64,000 nucleotides of DNA from Bacillota bacterium (lineage in GTDB: Bacteria; Bacillota; Dethiobacteria; DTU022), in NCBI GenBank assembly GCA_030611385.1, contig JAUWPV010000006.1, positions 1-64,000 on the forward strand, read 5' to 3'. A program made the position numbers and the translations under genes. Shown piece after piece: positions 8,219-16,278 of this stretch; position 1 is the stretch's first letter; the number at the start of each line of letters is the position of its first letter. The notes beneath the pieces are model-generated. The model was not told the DNA's origin. It saw only the letters and a list, made by a program, of their open reading frames with translations, and ran no database searches.

Positions 8219-8303
8219 ATAAAGATTGTCTTAATGTTATAAGAACATCTAATTAATTTAACCGAAAGGTGCTAAGTTACTTAACGAAAGTGAGGTTATT
8301 AAA

Positions 8304-10856
8304 ATGCCTAAGTTTTTAAGGAAGAGAGCAGGAGCAAAAGTGCCGATAGTTTTGCTATCCGCTTTTCTTTTCATCCTACTGCTCGTTTCAGCCGCTTCGG
8401 CCGCTGTATATGGCGATATAAACGACGATGGGGATATAAATGTGCAGGATGTCGTGCTGGTAATGAAGCACGTTCTGGAATTAGAGACGTTAACCGCTGC
8501 TCAACTGACGACAGCCGATGTTAACGGCGATGGAGCTATAAACGTTCAGGATGTCACCCTGATCATGCAGCACACTCTTGGTCTGATCGACGAGTTTGAC
8601 ATGGCTGAACTCCAGGTCTCCAGTGTAACTGCAGAGAACCCGAAACAGGTGGAGGTCGTCTTTAACAGAATTCTTAATTCTGAAGAGCAAGGCAAGATGA
8701 TCGCTGCGAACTTCCACGTTGGTCTGTACGGTACACCTGAAACAAACCGGTTAACCGGAACGGGTTCCGCCGTAGCAGTACTGGACGATAACAAGACGGT
8801 GCTATTAACCCTGGGTGATGGTTATAAGTTTACAAGCGGAACGACAACCAACCGGGCTATCGTCAGGGAAGCTGTCGGGCTCGATGCTGACTATACTGTA
8901 TCAAGCCTGGTTTTCATAGATTCTGAAGTGCCTACACTGTTATCAGTGGAGTCAATTAGCCCGACAACTATTGTTATGACTTTCTCCGAGCCACTTGACA
9001 AGAGTATATTAGTGCCGACAAGCATTACTTTAAACAGCGGGGCAATTGCTCTAAATCTGGCCGGAGCTGTTTATACTGATTCGCAAAGGGAATTAACAAT
9101 TAATACCTTTACCAACCTGAGTGCCGGTGTTTATACTATCGGTATTGCCTCCGGGACAAACTTAAAAGACTATACCGGTTATGGGGTTGTTCCCGTATCA
9201 AAAACATTTACCCATACTCCGGTAACTACTGCGCCTACGGTCAGCGCCAAATCATCGACGGAGACTTCGGTGACACTTGAGTTCTCGGGACCGATTAACG
9301 CGGCAACTTTAGTCGGTAATGCAAACGTTTTATTCAGACACACTTACGATACCACTATTTATGAAGTAACCGGAGCAGCGGTTTCTAACCCGTCCGGAGA
9401 TAATAAAACATTCGTCGTTTTATTTGGCAGTGCCAAGTTGTTGCCTCCGGGAAGCACAACCGTGTGGTTAAAGTATACTACGGGAACGGCCGATGCCAAT
9501 AAAATCAAAGATACCTGGGGCAACATCATTGCACCGGTATCATTTACCATTGTAACTGTACCCGATACAGTACTACCGACGGCTACTGTATCTGTGGTTT
9601 CTGCATCGAACACTCAAATTGATGTCCAGTACAGTGAACAAGTGCAGGGTGCTACTGTTCTGGCTAATTACTCGCTGATAAAAGCAACTGCTACAGTAAA
9701 CATTGTCAGTATTATAGACCAAGGCGGATATAAATATCGCCTTACCACGGCTACCCCGATGCAGAGTGTCCATACCCTGACTATTTCCAATATCAAAGAC
9801 AGCTCGATATCGGAAAACCTGATGGGTACCCAAACCTATACTATTGATGTTCCGGATACAATTGTGCCTAAAGTTGTCAACCTTTTAGGAATAGAAGATG
9901 ATGAATTCTATTGGCAGGCGACTAATAATAAAGTGCGGATATTCTTTAGCGAGCCTATGAATGCTACCGATCTGGCCAATATAACAATGTATGAGAACGT
10001 TGACGATACCTATGCAAAAGCTACAGTAGCCTTCCCAGGGCCGGATGGAAAATCTGTATTCCTTGAATTCGCCAACAATGTTGTAACTGGAGCAGGCGAT
10101 GGTTTGCGTGTTGGTGCTTTGAGAGATTTGGCCGGTAATTCCTTGGGAATCTCGACAACGCTAATAACCGGTGTTTCGTATGTTTTTGGGCTCGATTCTT
10201 CAATTGCTGACAATTTGAGTGCGACGTCACCTACCACTGTTAAAGCATCCTTAAACGATCCGGTGGTTAGCGCAGATGTTAATGATTTTGAAATCAGGAT
10301 CGATGCCTCGCCAGTTACCTGGGTTAAACCAGCCAGCATTAGTATTGATAACGGCACTGAAATATCGGTGCTAACATTTACATTATCCGGTGCCAATGCA
10401 CTATACTACGATGCATTAGATAATGATGACGCGGTAACCCAGGTAAGGACAGTTTCAGCGCTTAATACCCCGGGTCCTGCAACAAATACTAAAAATGATT
10501 TCGGAATATCGGCGAACTTTGCTGCTACTACTATTGTTGACAGGATTCTGCCAGCGTTGCTAACAGCCAAGGTAACCTCCCCTTTAACAATCGAATTAAC
10601 CTTTAGTGAGAAGTTAGATACCGGAACATTTACGTCAACAACAAATGGTTTTAGCGTTACTGGTGGTGCATATACCTTGTTCACAGTAACTGTAGGAACC
10701 GATCCTAATAACTACAAGGTGACTATCACAAAGACTGCAGCCGGTGATGACTTTATTACCGGAACAAGCAGTGTAAGCTACAATTCGGTTTTCGGTCACA
10801 AGGATTTGGTGGGCAATGTACTTGCCGGTTTTACCTTTGTTGTAACTACACCGTAA
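8304..10856 (+). CDS. Secreted N-terminal dockerin protein with Ig-like (SbsA/Big_5-type) modules
   Basis: Extracellular protein of 850 residues, paralogous at its start to the upstream dockerin gene (MPK-x-L-x-KRAG opening, AASAA cleavage region). The dockerin spans about 36-100 with loops GDINDDGDINVQD and ADVNGDGAINVQD; positions 10-11 are Val-Gln in both, a symmetric signature typical of dual-face dockerins. About seven Ig-like modules of roughly 100 residues follow, marked by VEVVFNRIL, IVMTFSEPLD, VRIFFSEPMN and IELTFSEKLD, as in S-layer or adhesin Big_5 domains. No catalytic site is visible. The ribosome site AAGTGAGG and upstream leader are shared with gene 5332. It is probably a second surface filament or adhesin displayed by the same cohesins (inference). 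Confidence 0.85.
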   Translation: MPKFLRKRAGAKVPIVLLSAFLFILLLVSAASAAVYGDINDDGDINVQDVVLVMKHVLELETLTAAQLTTADVNGDGAINVQDVTLIMQHTLGLIDEFDMAELQVSSVTAENPKQVEVVFNRILNSEEQGKMIAANFHVGLYGTPETNRLTGTGSAVAVLDDNKTVLLTLGDGYKFTSGTTTNRAIVREAVGLDADYTVSSLVFIDSEVPTLLSVESISPTTIVMTFSEPLDKSILVPTSITLNSGAIALNLAGAVYTDSQRELTINTFTNLSAGVYTIGIASGTNLKDYTGYGVVPVSKTFTHTPVTTAPTVSAKSSTETSVTLEFSGPINAATLVGNANVLFRHTYDTTIYEVTGAAVSNPSGDNKTFVVLFGSAKLLPPGSTTVWLKYTTGTADANKIKDTWGNIIAPVSFTIVTVPDTVLPTATVSVVSASNTQIDVQYSEQVQGATVLANYSLIKATATVNIVSIIDQGGYKYRLTTATPMQSVHTLTISNIKDSSISENLMGTQTYTIDVPDTIVPKVVNLLGIEDDEFYWQATNNKVRIFFSEPMNATDLANITMYENVDDTYAKATVAFPGPDGKSVFLEFANNVVTGAGDGLRVGALRDLAGNSLGISTTLITGVSYVFGLDSSIADNLSATSPTTVKASLNDPVVSADVNDFEIRIDASPVTWVKPASISIDNGTEISVLTFTLSGANALYYDALDNDDAVTQVRTVSALNTPGPATNTKNDFGISANFAATTIVDRILPALLTAKVTSPLTIELTFSEKLDTGTFTSTTNGFSVTGGAYTLFTVTVGTDPNNYKVTITKTAAGDDFITGTSSVSYNSVFGHKDLVGNVLAGFTFVVTTP

Positions 10857-10917
10857 CGAATAGTAAAGCAGCTAACACTGTGCATTACATTACTGAGTAA
10901 ATGAATTATCGCCCTAA

Positions 10918-10944
10918 GGAGCACGCACTGCAAGCGCGTGCTCC
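10918..10944. terminator. Hairpin after the second dockerin gene
   Basis: GGAGCACGC and GCGTGCTCC form a perfect 9-bp stem with a 9-base loop, 60 bp after the stop codon. No U-run follows, so it is only terminator-like, but the position fits the end of the surface cluster. The remaining 10945-11145 shows nothing further. Confidence 0.6.
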
Positions 10945-11145
10945 TCACTATAAGTAATTCATCAAAGTGGTTATGTGCGGGCGATGTGAGCGCGTATAAT
11001 CCTGTGTTCCTGTCAACTTACCGACTATGCAGGAAAATGAATCGATTGTGTGAACTATATAGATATTCAAGAGCGAGTCCGGGTAGAGATAAATGACTGA
11101 TAATATGGTTGGTGCAATAAGACTATTATTGTGGAGGTATTGATT

Positions 11146-11721
11146 ATGCCGGAAGACGACTTTGGTAGTCTCGATTACCAACCGAAAAAGAAATCGAAAT
11201 ACCTTATGCCTGCACTGATTGTAGCAATAGTAGTAGTAGTTAGCATAGTTGTTTTTATTATCGTTCTGATGGGTAGGAATGCAGATAAGTCCGGTTTAGG
11301 CGACGAACAGGGCATTGAGCAGGAGAAACAAGGGCAGGCTGAAGAAACAGCTCAGGATATTTCCGGCCCGGTCGACGCGGAAACGGATACTGCCGGGGAA
11401 GAGAGCGATCAGTCGGAAGAAAAAGACTCAATTCCACCCGATTATGATCTGCTTGAAACGGCGATTTACAGCTGGCTGATCGATCGGATCGGTGACCCTG
11501 CTGTAATTATGGTTCATACTGATGAGCTCGAAGATGTTGAAGGTTTCTTTGAGCGCTTCAGTCTGGAGGAGGATAATGTTATCGTTTATCAGGTTCAATC
11601 GACTGATGATCAATTTGCCACAGTCGCTTTTGGGCTTCCTTACAGTGAGTGGTCTACAAGGGTAGTATTTATCTGGCGTGACCGAGAGTGGTCATTTTTA
11701 AGGGAAGAAACTATTCAGTAG
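11146..11721 (+). CDS. Single-span membrane protein with acidic linker and unknown extracellular domain
   Basis: 191 residues from the ATG at 11146; GGAGGT ends 7 bases before it, so the track GTG at 11131 (inside the ribosome site) is rejected. A short basic cytoplasmic start (PKKKSKY) precedes one membrane span (about 20-43). An acidic, low-complexity linker and a roughly 90-residue globular C-terminus follow (DYDLLETAIYSWLIDRIGDP ... WSTRVVFIWRDREWSFLR). I do not recognise the C-terminal family. The topology places it outside the membrane. It follows the surface cluster but is separated by a terminator-like hairpin, so it probably has its own promoter. Confidence 0.65.
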   Translation: MPEDDFGSLDYQPKKKSKYLMPALIVAIVVVVSIVVFIIVLMGRNADKSGLGDEQGIEQEKQGQAEETAQDISGPVDAETDTAGEESDQSEEKDSIPPDYDLLETAIYSWLIDRIGDPAVIMVHTDELEDVEGFFERFSLEEDNVIVYQVQSTDDQFATVAFGLPYSEWSTRVVFIWRDREWSFLREETIQ

Positions 11722-11781
11722 TGGTGCAGTATGGTTTGGAGTAGTACGGTTCTGGTTAAACTACCGGTTTTGATTAAACCA

Positions 11782-11810
11782 TTGTTTTTTAGAGCAGTTC
11801 AGGGTAATAT
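11782..11810 (+). promoter_or_regulatory. Promoter of tRNA-Arg
   Basis: TTGTTT and TAATAT separated by exactly 17 bases, ending 10 bases before the mature tRNA 5' end. This is the usual arrangement for a stand-alone tRNA gene. Confidence 0.6.
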
Positions 11811-11820
11811 ATCATTGCAT

Positions 11821-11896
11821 GCGCCTGTAGCTCAGGGGATAGAGCAGCGGACTTCTAATCCGCTTGTCGCAGGTTCGATTCCTGTCAGGCGTACCA
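11821..11896 (+). tRNA. tRNA-Arg (anticodon TCT)
   Basis: 76 bases including an encoded CCA. GCGCCTG pairs with CAGGCGT, with one G-U pair. The anticodon stem GCGGA/TCCGC encloses CTTCTAA, giving anticodon TCT for AGA codons. The T arm GGTTCGATTCC is standard. The track ORF at 11731 that crosses it is spurious. Confidence 0.97.
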
Positions 11897-11906
11897 GTAA
11901 ATACAG

Positions 11907-11944
11907 GGGTTTCGGGATTAAGTAGCAGATCCCGAAACCCTTTT
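11907..11944 (+). terminator. Rho-independent terminator after tRNA-Arg
   Basis: GGGTTTCGGGAT pairs perfectly with ATCCCGAAACCC around a 10-base loop and is followed by TTTT. It lies 10 bases after the tRNA. Confidence 0.9.
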
Positions 11945-12024
11945 AGTATGCCTGGGTGTGCTGTTGTTGTTAAAAGGAATCAAGCTTACTCAGGGAATAC
12001 TGCATGATCAGGGTTATATCTAGG

Positions 12025-12052
12025 TTTGTGTATCTTTTTTATATGATATAAT
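12025..12052 (+). promoter_or_regulatory. Extended -10 promoter for the symporter operon
   Basis: TGATATAAT (extended -10, 12044-12052) with a weak TTTGTG -35 at 16 bases, about 37 bases upstream of the first start codon. Confidence 0.55.
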
Positions 12053-12088
12053 GCTCAGTAAATATAACGCTGGAATGGAGGAGACAAT

Positions 12089-12292
12089 ATGTCTTTGGAA
12101 CGGCAGCGTATCTTATGGGTGGTTTTGTTTTGCCTGATGATTTTAACTGCAATTATTGTCCCGTTTACTCCCCTGATGCGCGATTTGACTAAATTTTATG
12201 GCGCATTTCTTTTCTGGAGTATCTTTGGCCTGGTCGTGATTGTCTGTCTAGGTTTTATTACCGCCAAGTGGAGGGATGATGATGAGCGCTAA
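12089..12292 (+). CDS. Small two-span membrane protein (DUF3311-like), symporter partner
   Basis: 67 residues with two hydrophobic spans (WVVLFCLMILTAIIVPF and FLFWSIFGLVVIVCLGFI) and an acidic end (WRDDDER). Small proteins of this type are commonly encoded just before sodium:solute symporters, and here the stop overlaps the symporter start. GGAGGAG precedes the ATG by about 6 bases. It is likely an accessory subunit or assembly partner of the transporter; no substrate can be read from it. The family name is assigned from size and context rather than a decisive motif. Confidence 0.75.
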   Translation: MSLERQRILWVVLFCLMILTAIIVPFTPLMRDLTKFYGAFLFWSIFGLVVIVCLGFITAKWRDDDER

Positions 12293-13760
12293 TACGATCT
12301 ATCTGGCTCTCTTTTTATACTTTATTATCGGCAGCATCGTTGCCAGACGGGCCGGTAAAAAGCTTGGTGGTGGGGTTAACGAGTTTTTCCTGGCCAGCCG
12401 CTCTCTCGGTGGTATCGTTGCCGCTCTGACCTACAGCGCCACCACTTATAGCGCATTCATGCTAGTCGGTTTAGCCGGGCTTACTTACATCGGTGGGGTC
12501 GGTGCGTTTGGTTTTGAGCTGATTTATCTTTCTGGCCTGATCTTGGTAGCCTTTTTCGGACCGAGATTCTGGCTGGTTGGGAAGCGTTATAATTATCTGA
12601 CGCCAACTGAAATGCTCGGCGATCGTTACCAGAGCAAAGCTGTTGCCGCGATTTCGGCGGTAGCGGCTGTAATATTTCTGATTCCCTATAGTGCGGTCCA
12701 GCTCATTGGTATAGGCGCTCTTCTGGAGGGTATATCCGGTGGGGCAATTCCCTACATGGTCGGCGTAGGTATTGCTGCTTTTATAGCCGTTTACTGGACC
12801 TGGAGCGGCGGTTTGAAAGCCGTAGCCTGGACCGATTCACTGCAGGCTGCCGTAATGCTGACAGTGGCGATAACGTCTATAATCTTTATTGCTTACCGCG
12901 GTTTTGGCGGTTTTGGCGGGATGTTCACCCAACTTGAAGCGCAGTACCCAACCTGGCTGACTGTACCGGGTCCCGGATTCTTCAATGTCAAAGCATTTAT
13001 CGGTTTGACCCTGCCCTGGTTTTTCTTTTCTATCTCCAACCCCCAGGTCAGTCAACGCCTGTTTATGCCCCGCTCGTTGGGTCAAATGCGGATCATGGTT
13101 ATGGGTTTTCTCGTTTTCGGTTTTATATATACTATTGTCTCGGTTCTATGGGGGTTTTCAGCACGCTTGCTGCTCCCGGATTTAGCTCTTGCCGACAGCG
13201 CCACTCCGGCTTTACTCGGTTTGAGCATTGTTCCGGCTTCTATCGCCCTGCTGGTTATGTTGGGTATTAGCGCAGCGGCAATTTCCACTGTCAATTCGAT
13301 TGTCTTAACGCTTTCTTCGATGGTTTGTCGTGATGTTTTTAAAAATGTATCAACCGGCGCCAATGAAGATCGGGAACTTTTAGTGGGTAAAATATTTGTA
13401 CCCCTCTTTACACTGCTGATAGTCTTTTTTGCCACACAGCGCCTCGGCCTGATTGCCTCCCTCTCGGTGGCCTCCTCTGCCGGATTGCTGGTAATGGTGC
13501 CGGCCTTGATCGGCAGTTTTTTCTGGAAAAGAGGTACTGCTGCTGCAGTTTTGGCCAGTATAATTATCGGTGGACTTGTGGCCACTATCCTTCAATTCAG
13601 CGGTTTGCGTCCCCTGGGCCTCTGGCCAGGGGTATGGAGCGGCCTGGTGGCGGTAGTGCTCTTTATTGTTGTCAGTCTCTTTACAAAAGCGCCTGAGCAA
13701 AAAGCGGCAGAGTTTTTAGGTTATCTGAAGGAAGAGCTCAGCGGTAGAAAAGTGATTTAA
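12282..13760 (+). CDS. Sodium:solute symporter (SSS family)
   Basis: Cytoplasmic-membrane sodium-coupled importer of 492 residues with about 13 hydrophobic spans. Family features include GGGVNEFFLASRSLGG near the N-terminus, TYSATTYSAFMLVG in the first core helix (sodium-site region), and the later SAAAISTVNSIVLTLSS segment. Three tandem ATGs occur at 12276, 12279 and 12282; the third is best placed, 7 bases after GGAGG. It overlaps the end of the small membrane gene, indicating translational coupling. The substrate is uncertain; pantothenate, amino-acid and organic-acid carriers all share this fold. The downstream larE starts 13 bp later and may be in the same transcript without a functional link. 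Confidence 0.88.
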   Translation: MSANTIYLALFLYFIIGSIVARRAGKKLGGGVNEFFLASRSLGGIVAALTYSATTYSAFMLVGLAGLTYIGGVGAFGFELIYLSGLILVAFFGPRFWLVGKRYNYLTPTEMLGDRYQSKAVAAISAVAAVIFLIPYSAVQLIGIGALLEGISGGAIPYMVGVGIAAFIAVYWTWSGGLKAVAWTDSLQAAVMLTVAITSIIFIAYRGFGGFGGMFTQLEAQYPTWLTVPGPGFFNVKAFIGLTLPWFFFSISNPQVSQRLFMPRSLGQMRIMVMGFLVFGFIYTIVSVLWGFSARLLLPDLALADSATPALLGLSIVPASIALLVMLGISAAAISTVNSIVLTLSSMVCRDVFKNVSTGANEDRELLVGKIFVPLFTLLIVFFATQRLGLIASLSVASSAGLLVMVPALIGSFFWKRGTAAAVLASIIIGGLVATILQFSGLRPLGLWPGVWSGLVAVVLFIVVSLFTKAPEQKAAEFLGYLKEELSGRKVI

Positions 13761-13773
13761 ACTGGGGTTGTTT

Positions 13774-14616
13774 ATGGAAAAAATCCATGATGAAATGGTT
13801 TCAATAGCCTTGAAGAAGGAACGGCAGCTGGTGGGACTTCTGAGCAGTATCGATGAAGTTGTCATGATTGCCTTTTCCGGTGGAGTGGACAGTACTTACC
13901 TGTTAAGTAAAGCGGCACAGGTTATCGGTCGGGAACGGGTAATCGCTGTAACCTTTGAATCAGAATTATATTTGCCTGGTGAAACTGAAGCGGCTTTAGT
14001 ACTTGCTCAAAAGCTGCCGATAAAACATCTTATATTAAGCACAGACCCGCTGGCAGATCGGGAATTCAGGGCCAATACACCGGAGCGTTGCTATTTTTGT
14101 AAGCACAAAATTTATAGCAAGTTGCTGGGGATTGCTGCAGAGAAAGGGATTGCGGTAGTGTTGGACGGATCCAATGCAGATGACACGGCCGATTACAGGC
14201 CGGGCATGCGTGCCCTTGAGGAACTGGGGATCCGTAGCCCCCTGTTGGAGGTTTCCCTGAACAAGGCAGAGATCAGGGAACTGTCGAGGCTGGCTGGATT
14301 ACCGACCTGGAATAAACCGGCGGCGGCATGCCTGGCGTCGCGTTTTCCCTATGGTGATGAGATTACCGGTTATAAGCTGAAACAGGTTGCCGAAGCGGAA
14401 TGTTTTTTGCGTCAGTTGGGTGTGAAGCATGATCTGCGGGTGCGCTATCACGGTAGCCTGGCCAGAATTGAAGTAAATAAGGATGATCTGGATAGTATTC
14501 TGACCTGGCGAGAAATGATTGTAGGGAAGTTGCAGGAACTCGGGTTTGTTTATATCACACTTGATTTGGGTGGGTTCGAATCTGGAAGTATGAACCGACT
14601 GCTTACAAACTTATGA
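13774..14616 (+). CDS. larE: ATP-dependent sacrificial sulfur transferase LarE
   Basis: 280 residues. LarE proteins adenylate the pyridinium dicarboxylate precursor and donate sulfur from their own cysteine or a cluster to build the nickel-pincer cofactor of lactate racemase and related enzymes. The PP-loop SGGVDS is at 35-40. ERCYFCKHKIY lies near 105-115. PAAACLASRFPYG places a Cys at about 186, the position of the sacrificial cysteine in the best-studied LarE. I chose the ATG at 13774; the track TTG directly abuts the GGGG ribosome site. No larB, larC or larA is in the window, so its partner enzyme must be elsewhere, or the protein serves another sulfur-transfer role. Confidence 0.88.
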   Translation: MEKIHDEMVSIALKKERQLVGLLSSIDEVVMIAFSGGVDSTYLLSKAAQVIGRERVIAVTFESELYLPGETEAALVLAQKLPIKHLILSTDPLADREFRANTPERCYFCKHKIYSKLLGIAAEKGIAVVLDGSNADDTADYRPGMRALEELGIRSPLLEVSLNKAEIRELSRLAGLPTWNKPAAACLASRFPYGDEITGYKLKQVAEAECFLRQLGVKHDLRVRYHGSLARIEVNKDDLDSILTWREMIVGKLQELGFVYITLDLGGFESGSMNRLLTNL

Positions 14617-14628
14617 TTGTGGGTTTCC

Positions 14629-14952
14629 CTAATCGATTATCCACCATTCTTCACCCTGATTAGTTTCGATAATACCGTCAATCTTCATTACGACATCATG
14701 TTTGAAACCAGAACCGGGATAAGTTTCTGTGCCTGCCCCATCTGTTTGCGTCTGATCGGAACCCTGATTTTCACTAGCGTTTTCAGGTTCGGATTCATCT
14801 TCAGCTTGTGTGTCGCTTTGCTCTGGCAGATCTGACTCCGCATTGACCTGCTCAATATCGTCCGGCTGATCTGTGGAACTGGCACAGCCAATCAGGAAAA
14901 GAGCGAGAAAGATCGAAACAAGAATTACCAAAACCCTGCTTATCTTAATCAC
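14629..14952 (-). CDS. Small lipoprotein of unknown function
   Basis: 107 residues. A lipoprotein signal peptide ends in the lipobox LIGC (Cys near 23), followed by a long acidic, Asn/Gln/Ser-rich unstructured linker and a short C-terminal segment (DVVMKIDGIIETNQGEEWWIID). The C-terminal piece resembles small beta folds seen in secreted Bacillota proteins, but I cannot name a family. It is convergent with larE (12-bp gap, no terminator seen). GGGAG lies upstream of the ATG and an extended -10 is near 15001. Confidence 0.65.
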   Translation of the reverse strand: MIKISRVLVILVSIFLALFLIGCASSTDQPDDIEQVNAESDLPEQSDTQAEDESEPENASENQGSDQTQTDGAGTETYPGSGFKHDVVMKIDGIIETNQGEEWWIID

Positions 14953-15255
14953 TACTTCATCTCCCTTTTAATACGGTAGATCCGCTAATAGCTTTACGTT
15001 ATTATAACATATCAACCCACAATTTTGATTATTTCATTTCCGGAAACCCAGGCTGTTGATGGCGAAAGTTTGTGTAAGAAATTATTAAGGATCACCGTGG
15101 TTTGTTGTAAATAAATAGGATGGTCTTTCTTATCGTCGGATTGGATTCTCGAAAAAATTTAGAGGCCGGGGTAAACTCAGTAGGGTTAATTGCGAGAAGG
15201 AATATATGATGCAAAACAAGAAGAATAGGGAATAATCGATAAAGGATGTGAAAGG
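14953..15255. other. 303-bp divergent intergenic region
   Basis: It holds the leftward extended -10 promoter of the lipoprotein (15001-15009). On the right side, AAAGG-type purines precede the MBL gene at 15256. I see no other structured element and no ORF. Confidence 0.5.
15001..15009 (-). promoter_or_regulatory. Extended -10 element for the lipoprotein gene
   Basis: On the minus strand it reads TGTTATAAT, a perfect extended -10, about 50 bases before the ATG. The -35 region is weak. Confidence 0.5.
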
Positions 15256-16242
15256 ATGTCTCAAATAGTTATCGAGCAAATCCGCGCGGACCTGTTTCGT
15301 GCAGAAATTCCCCTGCCCCGCAACCCACTGAAAGCCACCAACTCATACATTATCAAGGGAGAAGATCGAAATTTAATTATCGATACCGGTATGAACCGGG
15401 ATGAATGCAAATCAGCCCTGCTGGCTGCCCTGGATCAACTGGATATTGATCTCGGTAAGACAGATTTCTTTGTTACCCACCTGCATGCCGACCATGTCGG
15501 CCTGGTCGACGAACTGGCGGCTGCTGATGCAGTAATCTATTTTAATAAGCCTGACGCTGAAATATTGAACTATAAAGATCTGTGGCAGCTGATTTTTTCC
15601 CTGGCCAGCAAGCATGGGTTTCCTCCTGAACAGGTTAATGCCGCTATCGATTCACACCCTGGCCAGCGCTACAGCCCGAAGAATCCGGTAGATTTTACCC
15701 TGGTTGAAGACGGAGACATCATCAAATGTACCGACTATGAACTGCATTGCGTTGTCACACCCGGCCATACCAGCGGGCATACCTGTTTATATGAACCGAA
15801 CCTGAAATATTTCTTTTCCGGTGACCATATTCTTGGTAATATTACGCCAAATATATCGACCTGGATTGAGGACGGCGATCCCCTTGGCGATTATTTAAAG
15901 AGTCTCACTAAAGTATATGCTATGTCTATTGATCTTGTTTTGCCGGGCCACCGTGGTTTGATCACCGACTGCCGAAAGAGGATCAACGAGCTGAGGGAGC
16001 ATCACCGGCTTCGCCTTGATGAGGTAATGGCGATATTGGATGTGAAAAAAGATCCTGGCAGTGCTTTTGACGTAGCTTCCCAGATGACCTGGGACCTGGT
16101 GGCTGACAGCTGGGACGATTTTCCATTAATGCAGAAATGGTTCGCTACCGGTGAAGCACTGGCCCATATCTGCCACCTTGAAGTCGCGGGAAAATTGAAG
16201 CGGGAAATGGCTGGCTCGACAATGGTCTTCACGGCCACATAA
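15256..16242 (+). CDS. MBL-fold metallo-hydrolase
   Basis: 328-residue cytoplasmic hydrolase of the metallo-beta-lactamase fold. The metal motif THLHADHVG is near 75-83, with further ligands in TPGHTSGHT and in GDHILG; LPGHRG follows. A C-terminal helical segment after about 250 is typical of the thioesterase/lactonase-like branch. The natural substrate is unknown; thioesters, lactones and phosphodiesters are all possible in this family. It ends 36 bp before the likely start of glpK and may share its transcript. Confidence 0.85.
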   Translation: MSQIVIEQIRADLFRAEIPLPRNPLKATNSYIIKGEDRNLIIDTGMNRDECKSALLAALDQLDIDLGKTDFFVTHLHADHVGLVDELAAADAVIYFNKPDAEILNYKDLWQLIFSLASKHGFPPEQVNAAIDSHPGQRYSPKNPVDFTLVEDGDIIKCTDYELHCVVTPGHTSGHTCLYEPNLKYFFSGDHILGNITPNISTWIEDGDPLGDYLKSLTKVYAMSIDLVLPGHRGLITDCRKRINELREHHRLRLDEVMAILDVKKDPGSAFDVASQMTWDLVADSWDDFPLMQKWFATGEALAHICHLEVAGKLKREMAGSTMVFTAT

Positions 16243-16278
16243 TGGAAATGGTTACTGTTATAGCGGGAGGCGAGAGTA

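Larger units (their letters stand above)
7972..8303. other. 332-bp intergenic region between dockerin genes
   Basis: It contains a perfect 13-bp inverted repeat (8041-8096), a stretch near 8159-8197 that reads like the last 12 codons of the cohesin gene at 4489, the leader motif copy 3, and an AGTGAGG ribosome site before 8304. No ORF is credible. Confidence 0.6.

Noticed and set aside
11731-11925. 64-residue ORF over the tRNA region
   Set aside because: It reads through tRNA-Arg and has no ribosome site or homology-like composition.
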